Source of the DNA: a virus
IMG/VR virus record: IMGVR_UViG_3300010157_000304
Span: 1-20,790 of that record
Length of the DNA: 20,790 nt
Strand: one strand, 5' to 3'
The notes beneath the pieces are model-generated. The model ran no database searches. It was not told where the DNA came from and was given only the letters and a program-made list of their open reading frames with translations. Every line of letters begins with the position of its first letter. Within the stretch, counting starts at the first letter, position 1. Positions 7,883 to 15,523 of the stretch are shown piece after piece. The translations under genes were made by a program, and so were the position numbers.

Positions 7883-9375
7883 GTCGATTTGACGATGAAC
7901 TCACCAGAACTGCCGACAATGCTTGGCAAAATTCAGGTGCACCAAAGCCTGTTGTACAACGTGGTACTTATGACCAAGTAGACAACATGAACCTAGATGG
8001 TCCTTTTGGCCTAAGTTCACAAAACCCAGACCTAGTTGATGATGTCCAGGCTTGGGCCGTCAATGAACCAGCACACCGTATGCTTCAGGTCACGGACCTT
8101 GATGCTGCTGCCACTGACATTATGGGTGGACCTGGCAGTAGTGCAGTATATGCCAGTGCTGATGAAAGTCTATACCAGGTCTACAAGGCCAGTCGTAAGC
8201 TTCGTGACGCCATTGAGGCCGGTCTAGATTTTGACTTTACCAATCTATTTACAGCTGCCAATCACACTGCCAAGGCCATTCGTAGTGCCAGTAGTGATGG
8301 TTGGCTAATTCAAACCACTGCTGGACTCAACAATCTAGTTCAAGATGTAGAGACTGACCTTGTCAACACTGGTGACTACCGTCAAGCCTACAAGAATCTA
8401 GTGGAGTTTGAAAGTCTACTTGAAGAAATGAACAAGTATGCCGGTATGGACTTTGATGCTGAAGACGAGCCTACTGCTGAAGAACTGCGTCGTGCAGATG
8501 AAACGGCCATTGACAGACAACGTGAAGAAGCACTGAACTTTGAAGAAAGTCCTGGAGTAGGCAACCGTCCCGGCATTGGCTATGAACTACCCAATGCAAC
8601 CACCGAGCGTCCTTTGGGTGCAGCTGGACTCGATGAGGAAGCTGAATACAAGCCTAGTCGTGCCTGCCCTGATTGTGGTACTCAAAGAGTCAAGATCCCC
8701 GGCAAGAAGAGCCTGGCTTGCCCAGACTGTCATGCTGACAAGTTCCTAGACAGCACTACTAAAGTTAATCCTCATAATGCCAAAGTCATTACTGCCAAGG
8801 CCATTCAAGCCGACAGTTCAGGCCGACAAGAGACACTGCAGCATGACGATGTTCGCAATCTAGACAATGCCGAGCTCTACATGAATGACAATGTCATGGC
8901 TGATGCCACTGTTGACGTCACTGCTCCACAGGTTGTCAACGGTGAAGATGCCGGTTATGTAGACTATTACAATGATGGTGCTGAAACCGGTATTACACCT
9001 GGCCAGGAACCTCACAAGCAAGAAGTATTCCCCTACGACGCCACCAACCCAGCCTTGGCTCCTTATGCCGGTACGGTTGCTGCTCGTGAAAAGATTTTTG
9101 AAGCCCTACAGGTTGTAGAGCGCCTAGAGAAGCTGGGTATGGTCCAAGATACAGACCGTGCCAAGCACATCGCAAAGTTTGAGCAAATGTCAGATGCCAA
9201 GTTGGCAGGTTTCAAAGCCAGTCTTGACATGCTCGAAGAGTCTGGGGCCCGTCAACCCCGGAGCCAGAAAGTGGCTAGCGGCAATAACCGTATGCCCGAA
9301 ATGGGTCGCCTGACGACGGCCTCAACTTCCAACCGCCAGTCGATTTCGTCTGACGATTGGTTGATGACACTTTAA
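7879..9375 (+). CDS. putative scaffold / head assembly protein with zinc ribbon
   Basis: 498 residues, started by the ATG of the ATGA overlap. The protein is acidic and Asp, Ala, Asn rich, with long helical stretches (for example A-S-R-K-L-R-D-A-I-E-A-G near residue 105 and I-F-E-A-L-Q-V-V-E-R-L-E near 410). A zinc ribbon lies at C263/C266 and C281/C284. The last 45 residues are basic and Ser/Arg rich, then end D-D-W-L-M-T-L. That end has a different base composition from the rest (more C and G at third positions). An acidic helical protein between protease and capsid genes is the usual place of a scaffold, whose C-terminus binds capsid protein; a zinc ribbon in a scaffold is not usual. Scaffold is an inference from order and composition. 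Confidence 0.7.
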   Translation: MSRFDDELTRTADNAWQNSGAPKPVVQRGTYDQVDNMNLDGPFGLSSQNPDLVDDVQAWAVNEPAHRMLQVTDLDAAATDIMGGPGSSAVYASADESLYQVYKASRKLRDAIEAGLDFDFTNLFTAANHTAKAIRSASSDGWLIQTTAGLNNLVQDVETDLVNTGDYRQAYKNLVEFESLLEEMNKYAGMDFDAEDEPTAEELRRADETAIDRQREEALNFEESPGVGNRPGIGYELPNATTERPLGAAGLDEEAEYKPSRACPDCGTQRVKIPGKKSLACPDCHADKFLDSTTKVNPHNAKVITAKAIQADSSGRQETLQHDDVRNLDNAELYMNDNVMADATVDVTAPQVVNGEDAGYVDYYNDGAETGITPGQEPHKQEVFPYDATNPALAPYAGTVAAREKIFEALQVVERLEKLGMVQDTDRAKHIAKFEQMSDAKLAGFKASLDMLEESGARQPRSQKVASGNNRMPEMGRLTTASTSNRQSISSDDWLMTL

Positions 9376-9403
9376 TCCCATCCCCTACTAAGGAGAAAGA
9401 AAA

Positions 9404-9916
9404 ATGCTGCAACTTAACAGCGTAGCAAACGTTGGGGTTCACCGTACGTGCACCCCATTGTACGAGAAGTACCAGGCTACACCCTACAACACCTTCCTGG
9501 ACCCCAATGAGACGGGCAACATCTACAGTGGTATGGTTATGTACCGCAGTGGTGCAGACACCGTTGCATTGGCCAGTGGTGCCGGTACAGGTAAGCCTTT
9601 TGGTCTCTCATGTCTAGACCGTAATGCCAACATTGATGATGTTACACAAGTCGGTATCAATGCCTGGGCTGTATGGCTCGGAGGCTCCAATGCCTTCTTC
9701 CAGATTACAGCTCCAGCTTTTGACACCACCCAGAGCTACACAGTTTCTGGTAACGGTGCTCGTGCTTATCTGTACACCGCCAGTGGTACTCCCGGCCAGC
9801 TAACAACAACTAGTGGTGCTGCCAGCACATTGGGTGCTACCCCAGTTGCTGAGCTCATCGACGTTGTAAGTCCCACACAAATTGTTGTCCGACTAGTACC
9901 TGTCGGTACTCTCTAA
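9404..9916 (+). CDS. putative capsid decoration protein
   Basis: 170 residues with a strong AAGGAG site nine bases before the ATG, which suggests high output. It is Gly, Ala, Thr, Ser and Val rich with few charges, and looks all beta. Segments such as G-M-V-M-Y-R-S-G-A-D-T-V-A-L and G-I-N-A-W-A-V-W-L-G-G resemble small head-stabilising proteins that sit on capsid threefold or hexamer positions. It lies directly upstream of the major capsid gene, the usual place for a decoration protein. A minor tail role cannot be excluded. No metal site or signal peptide is present. Confidence 0.65.
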   Translation: MLQLNSVANVGVHRTCTPLYEKYQATPYNTFLDPNETGNIYSGMVMYRSGADTVALASGAGTGKPFGLSCLDRNANIDDVTQVGINAWAVWLGGSNAFFQITAPAFDTTQSYTVSGNGARAYLYTASGTPGQLTTTSGAASTLGATPVAELIDVVSPTQIVVRLVPVGTL

Positions 9917-9939
9917 TCCCCTGAAAGGAAATAAGTAAA

Positions 9940-10941
9940 ATGAGTACATTTTCAGCTGCCGATCACTTGGCTCCAAGAACAGCCAAGCGCTCGGATGACT
10001 ATGTAGCCGATATTGTAGAGGCCAAGGAGCGGTTACACACCGCTACCGGTCGTACAGTGGCTACCAAGCAAGAGAAGCAACGCCGTTTGGCTCAAATTCT
10101 AGCCGACAAGGACAACTACATGGTTCGTCTTGGTCAGGGTATGATTGGTCCAATCCAGTTGAAGCTACGTTACCAAGGTATGACCCGTAACGTACTTCTC
10201 GAAGACCCACTAACCCCCGGTGTACCGGTTATGTACGACGTCCTAGACGAGTACGGCCAGGCCTACATTCTTTCGGGCAATGAGGGTGAAGTTCGAGTTA
10301 CTCCTTTCGAAGGTAAGAAAGTTCCAGTACGTTTGTTCCGTATTGCCACCTTCCCCCAAATCAAGAAGGAAGACCTCTGGTACCTCCGTGTTAACATTGT
10401 AGAGTACGCTCAGGACATGTCCAAGCAAGCCATCATGATGCAGGAAGATGCTCGTCTAATCACGATCCTCGAAGCTGCCATCAATAACTACGCTGTCGAC
10501 CCTAACCACACCGTATCACCAAACCACGTTGTCAACGAGTTGTCGGGTTACATTACTCCTGACTCGATGTACGACCTAGTTTCGTTGATCGAAGTCCACC
10601 AGTTGGAGGCAAGTCGCTTGCTATTCAACCCAATCGACTACCGTGACCTTTACAAGTGGGACATCAACCAGACCGGTTGGGCCTTCAAGGACCGTGTTGT
10701 TGCTGGTGAGCGCATCGTTCAATTCGGTGGGTTCCAAGTTCAGCGCTCGATCGAAGTACCTCAGGGCACTGTCTACATGACACCAAGCCCAGAGTTCTTG
10801 GGTGTATTCCCAGTTATGTACTCGCTTGACGTCGAAGAGAACCACACACCCGAGAAGTTCCACAAGGGCTGGGTAATGGACGAACTCGTTAGTGAGATCA
10901 TCCTCAACCCACGTGGTCTTGGTAAGATCGTTAAGGCTTAG
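9940..10941 (+). CDS. major capsid protein (HK97-like fold)
   Basis: 333 residues with AAAGGA before the ATG. The layout fits the HK97-fold capsid proteins of larger phages: a charged N-terminal helix (about residues 20-60) that could be an arm, a long E-loop-like beta part (about 75-135, with V-P-V-M-Y-D-V-L and V-R-V-T-P-F-E-G-K-K-V-P-V-R-L-F-R), a central helical part with L-I-T-I-L-E-A-A-I, and late strands I-V-Q-F-G-G-F-Q-V-Q-R-S. Codons are biased to C-ending forms (TTC, AAC, GAC, TAC) unlike flanking genes, as expected for the most abundant protein. It sits after protease, scaffold and decoration genes in the classic head order. Cleavage by the protease upstream is likely but the site is not visible. 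Confidence 0.85.
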   Translation: MSTFSAADHLAPRTAKRSDDYVADIVEAKERLHTATGRTVATKQEKQRRLAQILADKDNYMVRLGQGMIGPIQLKLRYQGMTRNVLLEDPLTPGVPVMYDVLDEYGQAYILSGNEGEVRVTPFEGKKVPVRLFRIATFPQIKKEDLWYLRVNIVEYAQDMSKQAIMMQEDARLITILEAAINNYAVDPNHTVSPNHVVNELSGYITPDSMYDLVSLIEVHQLEASRLLFNPIDYRDLYKWDINQTGWAFKDRVVAGERIVQFGGFQVQRSIEVPQGTVYMTPSPEFLGVFPVMYSLDVEENHTPEKFHKGWVMDELVSEIILNPRGLGKIVKA

Positions 10942-10956
10942 TCTTAATATTTACAC

Positions 10957-10994
10957 TAGGTGGGGCCTGGGCCTAAAAATCTAGGTCCTGCCTA
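10957..10994 (+). other. long RNA hairpin after the capsid gene
   Basis: Positions 10957-10971 can pair with 10980-10994 over 15 positions around an eight-base loop (CCTAAAAA). Five of the pairs are G-U, which are stable only in RNA of the + strand, so the fold belongs to the late transcript. An alternative shorter stem GGGCCTA with TAGGTCC uses the same bases. No T-run follows, so it is probably not a simple intrinsic terminator; 3' end protection of the capsid message or partial termination are possible. Confidence 0.5.
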
Positions 10995-11056
10995 ACGTAA
11001 CAAGTAGTAAAGATACCCTCGAAGTAACAACTAGGTATAAGATGCGAAAGTCGTGT

Positions 11057-11094
11057 CTTTGCCCAGGAGAGCTCCACTCTCCCTTGAAGCAAAG
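11057..11094 (+). promoter_or_regulatory. two-tier hairpin that overlaps the ribosome binding site
   Basis: An inner stem GGAGAG (11066-11071) with CTCTCC (11077-11082) and an outer stem CTTTGC (11057-11062) with GCAAAG (11089-11094) are nested. The outer 3' arm shares AAAG with the ribosome site AAAGGA (11091-11096) of the gene starting at 11104. The fold could therefore lower or time translation of that gene. The 162-base gap 10942-11103 holds this, the capsid hairpin and no coding frame. Confidence 0.5.
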
Positions 11095-11103
11095 GAATAA
11101 AAA

Positions 11104-11664
11104 ATGGTAAAGACAGTTTCTAAGTCAAATGATAGCAGTAGTGAAAGTCGTCCAGTTCCCGTAAAGGATCTAGGCGGACACTATGAAGATCACAAGGCTG
11201 ACCCCATCGATGTAAGTAGTGCTCGTGCAGTAGTCCCACCAACCTTTAAGGGTATGCAGGACATCAGTACTAGTAGCTGGATCGAGAATCTGATGAATGC
11301 AGGCACAGTGTTTACAAGCCCCAAAGGTGCTTTTAAGCTGTCTCCAAATGGTTTTCATGGTTCAGTACAGACCATTGATGAAGCCATTCGTAGAGATGCC
11401 TATGTTTTAAGAGCAGTACAACGCGGTAAGATTCGTTTTCTCAATGATGACGAAGCTGCTGTTAGAATCAACGAGTTGATTGATGAAGAGTCTGCCCATG
11501 GCACTCACCTAGATCGACTCAAAGAAAGTCTTGGGGCCAATGCTTCTGAGAATAACGGTCTCTACAAGATCGATCTTCCAGATGAAGCAGAGCCCAAGGG
11601 TCGTTCTCAAACTTATGAAGAGATCTGGGAAAGCTCAGCCAGTAATGCTAAGCCTAGCCTTTAA
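11104..11664 (+). CDS. unknown protein downstream of capsid
   Basis: 186 residues. AAAGGA lies about eight bases upstream of the ATG inside a structured leader. The first 60 residues are polar and Ser rich (probably flexible); then come a W-I-E-N-L-M-N-A-G turn, a short beta part (F-T-S-P-K-G-A-F-K-L), and a helical, charged part with R-G-K-I-R-F-L-N-D-D-E-A-A. The C-terminus is acidic. No cysteine, membrane segment or known motif is present. Placement just after the capsid gene suggests a head completion or connector protein, but the sequence does not confirm that. Confidence 0.7.
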   Translation: MVKTVSKSNDSSSESRPVPVKDLGGHYEDHKADPIDVSSARAVVPPTFKGMQDISTSSWIENLMNAGTVFTSPKGAFKLSPNGFHGSVQTIDEAIRRDAYVLRAVQRGKIRFLNDDEAAVRINELIDEESAHGTHLDRLKESLGANASENNGLYKIDLPDEAEPKGRSQTYEEIWESSASNAKPSL

Positions 11665-11723
11665 TCTCTAGAACGGCCTTCGTAGTTTAACAACGTAGAC
11701 TTCGGTCTACATCTAGAGAAGGA
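11665..11723 (+). promoter_or_regulatory. structured leader with cUUCGg hairpin and 8-bp clamp
   Basis: The gap between two genes is almost fully used by RNA structure. TCTCTAGA (11665-11672) pairs perfectly with TCTAGAGA (11712-11719), closing a loop that contains GTAGAC-TTCG-GTCTAC (11695-11710), a stem capped by the very stable C(UUCG)G tetraloop. The clamp ends within the ribosome site GAAGGA (11718-11723) of the gene at 11731. It may control translation or shield the message from nucleases. Confidence 0.55.
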
Positions 11724-11730
11724 AATTCAG

Positions 11731-11922
11731 ATGGCTAATACCAATGCCGCAGGAACCAACTACTACTTCCCGTTCACTGCTCAGTTGAACAATGGAGTGA
11801 CACCTAGCGGTGCCTCCTACACTTTTAACATTGCCACCAGTGGCTGGGCCAGTCAGAACCAAGCCGGTTTTGTCTTCCAAACTGGTCAATACAATTCCAA
11901 GAGAGAAGGAAGTGGTAACTAA
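11731..11922 (+). CDS. 63-residue structural-type protein
   Basis: 63 residues with the strong site AGAAGGAA before the ATG. It is Asn, Gly, Thr, Ser and aromatic rich (Y-Y-F-P-F-T-A-Q-L, then G-F-V-F-Q-T-G-Q-Y) and nearly uncharged until the last K-R-E-G-S-G-N. It looks like a short beta protein or one strand module of a larger assembly. It is coupled to the next gene by TAATG, so the two products may act together in equal amounts. No known family. Confidence 0.65.
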   Translation: MANTNAAGTNYYFPFTAQLNNGVTPSGASYTFNIATSGWASQNQAGFVFQTGQYNSKREGSGN

Positions 11923-12602
11923 TGGCTGTCAACGTATCAGGAGAAATGGCCCTCAAGCAGGCCATCAGAGGACAAATCGTCGGTGGTGCCAACACTTGGT
12001 GGAGTAACCCCGATTACGGTATGGCAGTAGATGCCTTTGACACCAACTATGGAGTCAAGCTGGTTGACTTTGTACCTAGTGGTGGTGTCTACACGGTAAG
12101 TGGTACAGGCAACTGGACTACTGCAGTGACCGGTACAGTCGGTGCCACCAGTACTGTCAGTGGACTAGTTGTATCATTAAATGCTGTTGCCCCTAGTGGA
12201 GTTGTAATTCTGTCTCCTCGCAAGGCTACAGACCTTCTAACCAAGACCACCACTCAACTCTATGTTGTAGCTGCTACAGGTACGGCTCCTACACTAACCA
12301 ATGTTAGTGGTACTACCATTACTTCTGTAACTGGTAACCTAGCCACTCTAAGTGCTGCCTTTCCCAACTACTATGGTCCTGGCAATGCAGTTCCTACCTG
12401 GGTTGACGATGCTACAGCACACGCCTACCAATTGGACGGTGCCGGTGCCATTGTTGTCAATAGTGGTCTTGTAGTTCAAAAGCAAGTTCGTCAAATCAAG
12501 ACCGACCCTGCCGAGACCATGATCTTGGACGGTTACTTTATTGCTTACAGTGGCAATAACTTCCAGACTCAGCAGAAGAACACCAAGCAACAGCAGTGCT
12601 AA
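11922..12602 (+). CDS. beta-rich virion structural protein
   Basis: 226 residues, begun by the ATG of a TAATG overlap. A helical, polar N-terminus (K-Q-A-I-R-G-Q-I-V-G-G-A-N-T-W-W) leads into a long Thr, Val, Ser, Gly, Ala region (residues about 50-150) with alternating pattern, typical of surface-exposed phage beta domains. It ends with a Gln- and Lys-rich tail and a single terminal Cys. No enzyme motif. It probably belongs to the head-neck or tail surface; the exact part is not recognised. Confidence 0.7.
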   Translation: MAVNVSGEMALKQAIRGQIVGGANTWWSNPDYGMAVDAFDTNYGVKLVDFVPSGGVYTVSGTGNWTTAVTGTVGATSTVSGLVVSLNAVAPSGVVILSPRKATDLLTKTTTQLYVVAATGTAPTLTNVSGTTITSVTGNLATLSAAFPNYYGPGNAVPTWVDDATAHAYQLDGAGAIVVNSGLVVQKQVRQIKTDPAETMILDGYFIAYSGNNFQTQQKNTKQQQC

Positions 12603-12737
12603 ATGGACTCTGTACTGCCAGTTAAAGTACAGATTAAAGCAGTAATAATTCGATCTGATGGTACTCAAGACAACTTGGGTACCATCAGTTCATATAACCC
12701 TGAACAAGAAGAAAAATCGAATAATGACGATTTCTAG
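12603..12737 (+). CDS. 44-residue small protein
   Basis: This frame starts with the ATG directly after the previous TAA (TAAATG) and overlaps the next gene by 14 bases. The product starts with a possible beta hairpin (V-K-V-Q-I-K-A-V-I-I-R) and ends acidic and Asn rich. There is no separate ribosome site, so it would rely on coupling. It exactly bridges the gap between two genes, which favours a real gene, but its size leaves doubt. Confidence 0.5.
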   Translation: MDSVLPVKVQIKAVIIRSDGTQDNLGTISSYNPEQEEKSNNDDF

Positions 12738-13341
12738 TACACTTACTTCCTGGGGTAGAAGTTCTCTAGTGCAGCGTGTAGTTAGTGGCACTAACTATAC
12801 AACCCCTCGGTATCTACAGCAGGGTACTGGCACTAGCACAGCATTGGCTACTGATCAAACTGTCTCTAGTCCTTATGGGTCTAGAGTTACTTGTACAGTT
12901 AGTGCTGCTACAGTCAGTACCAGTGGTGATACTTTTAGACTAACTACTACAGTGGCCTACTCTTCGGCGCAGACCATTACCAACATTGGTGTCTTTGATG
13001 TAGTCACTCTAGCTCCCCAAACAGTATTGCAGTCCCAATTGAACCCTGGTGTCACTACCGTAACAGTTACCGGCTACGGCACCTTTCCCAGTTATCCCTT
13101 TAATGCACAGTTGGGCTCTGAAGTCATTACAGTGACCACTGGCAACGGTTCTAATTCTTGGACTGTAGTAAGAAATACCAATGGAAGTCCGATTTCTACT
13201 AGTGGATTCCCTGCCGGGACTGTAATTGTTGGAGGAAGTCAAACTAGTAATGGAAATATGTTCTTGAAATCTAGTTTTGATGGTATTCCGTTAAATGCTG
13301 GAGACCAGATCCAGTTTACAATTGACGTACAGTTCGCTTAA
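12724..13341 (+). CDS. virion beta-sandwich protein with inserted domain
   Basis: 205 residues from ATG 12724. An ATG at 12658 in the same frame lacks a ribosome site and adds an unlikely basic leader, whereas 12724 follows AAGAAGAAAA and opens with M-T-I-S-S-T. The outer parts (residues 1-94 and 173-205) match a familiar phage pattern: T-N-I-G-V-F-D before and G-N-M-F-L-K-S-S-F-D plus N-A-G-D-Q-I-Q-F-T-I after. Between them, residues about 95-172 form a separate unit with G-Y-G-T-F-P-S, G-S-E-V-I-T-V-T and W-T-V-V-R-N-T-N-G, a small domain type that also appears at the start of the protein at 16260. It is probably a tail or adsorption protein. Confidence 0.7.
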   Translation: MTISSTLTSWGRSSLVQRVVSGTNYTTPRYLQQGTGTSTALATDQTVSSPYGSRVTCTVSAATVSTSGDTFRLTTTVAYSSAQTITNIGVFDVVTLAPQTVLQSQLNPGVTTVTVTGYGTFPSYPFNAQLGSEVITVTTGNGSNSWTVVRNTNGSPISTSGFPAGTVIVGGSQTSNGNMFLKSSFDGIPLNAGDQIQFTIDVQFA

Positions 13342-13400
13342 GGAGTGTAGTGCAAGTACAGCTCGGTAATGATAGACCAACTACCCCTTAGGAGTAAATT

Positions 13401-15113
13401 ATGTCATTTACAATGCCACAAGCACAGGACAATCCTACATGGCCTGCACAAGCCGTTCCAGACTCTACTGATTTTGCCGTCATTACAGCAGGAGAGGCAG
13501 GGCATGGCATTATCAATGGATTAGCCACTACTGTAGCCAGTGCATCGGCCTATACCTATAAAGCGACAGTGGCTACAGGTACGTTCACTGTCAGTGGAGT
13601 GGCCTATTCTCTGGGCTCTGCCACTACTGTTACCGGAGTCATAGCCGGTGCTGGTGATCGCAAGGATCTAGTGTCCATTAACTCAGCCGGCACTGTCACT
13701 CTAACCACAGGAACCACTTCTATAGTTACCAACTGGCAGACAACTTCAGTCATCAATCCTCCTATTAAGCCGTCGATTCCATCTAACAATGTTGCTCTAG
13801 CCGAAATCTATGTACCGGGCAGTGGCAGTTACACTACCCCAGCTGCCACTTGGGTAACAGACAAGTCTCTAGTACTATTGACCAGTAATGCCGTTACCAG
13901 TGGCAGTGCAGCCGGTGGAGATCTAACGGGCACTTACCCAAACCCCGCTTTCGCAGCTGTTGGAACATCTGGAACCTACGGCTCTGCTTCTGTGGTTCCC
14001 GTCATCACGACAGACTCTAAGGGTCGAGTCACCGGAGTTACGAATACAGCCATAGCAATTGCGGCAATCGCTGCTGGCGCTCAGCAAGACCTCTACATCA
14101 AATCGGCCGCAAGAACATCTAGTGCGACAATCACAAATAACGAAGTGGCGCTTTTTGATACCACCGCTGGAGCATTGACCTGCACCCTGCCAGGGGTGCC
14201 ATCACGCGGCCAGATTGTGGTGACATTGACCGCAGGTTCCAACCCGCTGACAATCTCCGCTGGATCGGGTCAGACATTCAATGGCTCATTATCATCCATC
14301 ACCCTCACCGGGTCAGGACAATCTGTTCGTCTTGTTGGCTATCAGGCCGGTGCCACTTACATAATCGTTGCCAACTCGTCGGTTGGAGCAGGTGCGTCAG
14401 GCTTTGCCGTCGGTGGTGATCTAACAGGCTATTTGCCCAACCCCACCGTGGTCAGTGGTAGCACTAGCTTGGCGGGTAAGGTCCAACTTACCGATAGCAC
14501 AAGTTCAACATCAACGACTACAGCTGCAACGCCCAACTCGGTGAAAACTGCATACGATTTGGCCAACTCAGCACATGCTTTGTTAAACCCTATTTCTGGT
14601 TTGTACTACAAAACTCCAACGACCACCTTAACTACGACTGCCACCACAACCGTAAACACCACCCACTACACGCCAATAGAATTCTCTCAATCTGTAACGC
14701 TTGATAGGATTGCAATCAGTACGGGTTCTTCATTTTCCGGAACTGCATCTGTGCGACTTGGTATTTTTGCCAACTCAAGCGGCAAGCCGGGAAACTTAAT
14801 TCTGGATGCTGGAACGGTTGCACCCACCGCTGCTTCAACCTCTTACGCAATCACCATTAGCCAGGCACTTTCGGCAGGCATTTATTGGGTAGCAATGAAT
14901 ACAATTACCGCAGCAACAACCAACGCCTACTATGGTACAGCACTTGGCACTACCACTTTTAACCCCCTGATAGGCGGTGCGGTTGCATCCATTCCAGGAA
15001 GTGCCGGCATCGCGGGATTCACACAGACCTACACGGCAACTTCTTCGTTCGCCAATGCTGGAAGCGTTACCGCAGCGGGCGTAGTGATGCTTGCTTATGT
15101 GAGGGTGGTATAA
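13401..15113 (+). CDS. tail fibre protein, composite
   Basis: 570 residues with TAGGAG before the ATG. Residues 1-165 are an N-terminal part likely to attach to the particle (N-V-A-L-A-E-I-Y-V-P-G at 130-140). Residues 172-182 show the tail-fibre motif GGDLTGTYPNP, then G-T-Y-G-S-A and T-D-S-K-G-R-V-T-G-V. A second copy, GGDLTGYLPNP, lies at 338-348, followed by G-K-V-Q-L-T-D and T-P-N-S-V-K-T-A-Y-D-L-A, a repeat common in phage fibre shafts. Residues about 400-570 form a terminal sandwich (T-L-D-R-I-A-I-S, A-S-V-R-L-G-I-F, G-I-Y-W-V-A-M-N) likely to bind the host surface. Codon use changes near residue 185: AGT serine becomes rare and TCN common, so the distal part looks acquired. Confidence 0.8.
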   Translation: MSFTMPQAQDNPTWPAQAVPDSTDFAVITAGEAGHGIINGLATTVASASAYTYKATVATGTFTVSGVAYSLGSATTVTGVIAGAGDRKDLVSINSAGTVTLTTGTTSIVTNWQTTSVINPPIKPSIPSNNVALAEIYVPGSGSYTTPAATWVTDKSLVLLTSNAVTSGSAAGGDLTGTYPNPAFAAVGTSGTYGSASVVPVITTDSKGRVTGVTNTAIAIAAIAAGAQQDLYIKSAARTSSATITNNEVALFDTTAGALTCTLPGVPSRGQIVVTLTAGSNPLTISAGSGQTFNGSLSSITLTGSGQSVRLVGYQAGATYIIVANSSVGAGASGFAVGGDLTGYLPNPTVVSGSTSLAGKVQLTDSTSSTSTTTAATPNSVKTAYDLANSAHALLNPISGLYYKTPTTTLTTTATTTVNTTHYTPIEFSQSVTLDRIAISTGSSFSGTASVRLGIFANSSGKPGNLILDAGTVAPTAASTSYAITISQALSAGIYWVAMNTITAATTNAYYGTALGTTTFNPLIGGAVASIPGSAGIAGFTQTYTATSSFANAGSVTAAGVVMLAYVRVV

Positions 15114-15242
15114 ATGGGAAAGCAAGTAACATACGGCACCGGCGGTTACGACCCAACCAAGCCAAACAACAATGTTGTTGAAGAAATTGACTCACCAGAT
15201 GACGAGGCATTGGCGGTAGCGTCGGATAATGTCCAAGCTTAG
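15114..15242 (+). CDS. 42-residue protein after the tail fibre
   Basis: The ATG immediately follows the fibre stop (TAAATG). The product starts polar with G-T-G-G-Y-D-P-T-K-P and ends acidic. Its base use (GGC, GCG, TCG) resembles the distal half of the fibre rather than the rest of the window, so it probably arrived with that segment. It could be a small accessory of the fibre; nothing in the sequence shows this. Confidence 0.5.
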   Translation: MGKQVTYGTGGYDPTKPNNNVVEEIDSPDDEALAVASDNVQA

Positions 15243-15262
15243 GCCATCACAGGATCTATCTA

Positions 15263-15523
15263 ATGTATAGACAACAATTGGGCAGAGTAGTATTGGGCCA
15301 ATGGATGCTTGGCGGTCAGGGTCCACGAACTCTGAGTCTCTCGATAAGAATTGTAGCAGACTCATTAACCCCAGGCAAGTTTGCATCATCTTCAGACTAC
15401 AGTAGACCCAGTAGTGGACAACCTGTTCCTGGCACTGGCCCTGAAATTTTTGATGACGTTCCCGAAACAGTCAATGAAGACAACAACCCTCTTGGTACAG
15501 ACATAGTTCCCGTCTACTCATAG
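15263..15523 (+). CDS. 86-residue unknown protein
   Basis: AGGA lies eight bases before the ATG. The N-terminal 35 residues are moderately hydrophobic and basic (R-V-V-L-G-Q-W-M-L, then L-S-L-S-I-R-I-V-A) and could pack as two strands. The C-terminal half is Pro, Ser, Asp rich and probably flexible. Serine codons return to AGT, marking the end of the foreign-looking fibre segment. No family is recognised. It sits 47 bases upstream of the endolysin. Confidence 0.6.
   Translation: MYRQQLGRVVLGQWMLGGQGPRTLSLSIRIVADSLTPGKFASSSDYSRPSSGQPVPGTGPEIFDDVPETVNEDNNPLGTDIVPVYS

Noticed and set aside
11030-11045. Promoter-like TATAAG before the gene at 11104
   Set aside because: No acceptable -35 element at the proper distance; too weak to call.
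11695-11710. UUCG hairpin as an intrinsic terminator
   Set aside because: No T-run follows, and the next gene's ribosome site starts directly after the clamp.
12658-12723. Earlier ATG for the protein starting at 12724
   Set aside because: No ribosome site, added basic leader, and overlap with the 44-residue frame would grow to 80 bases.
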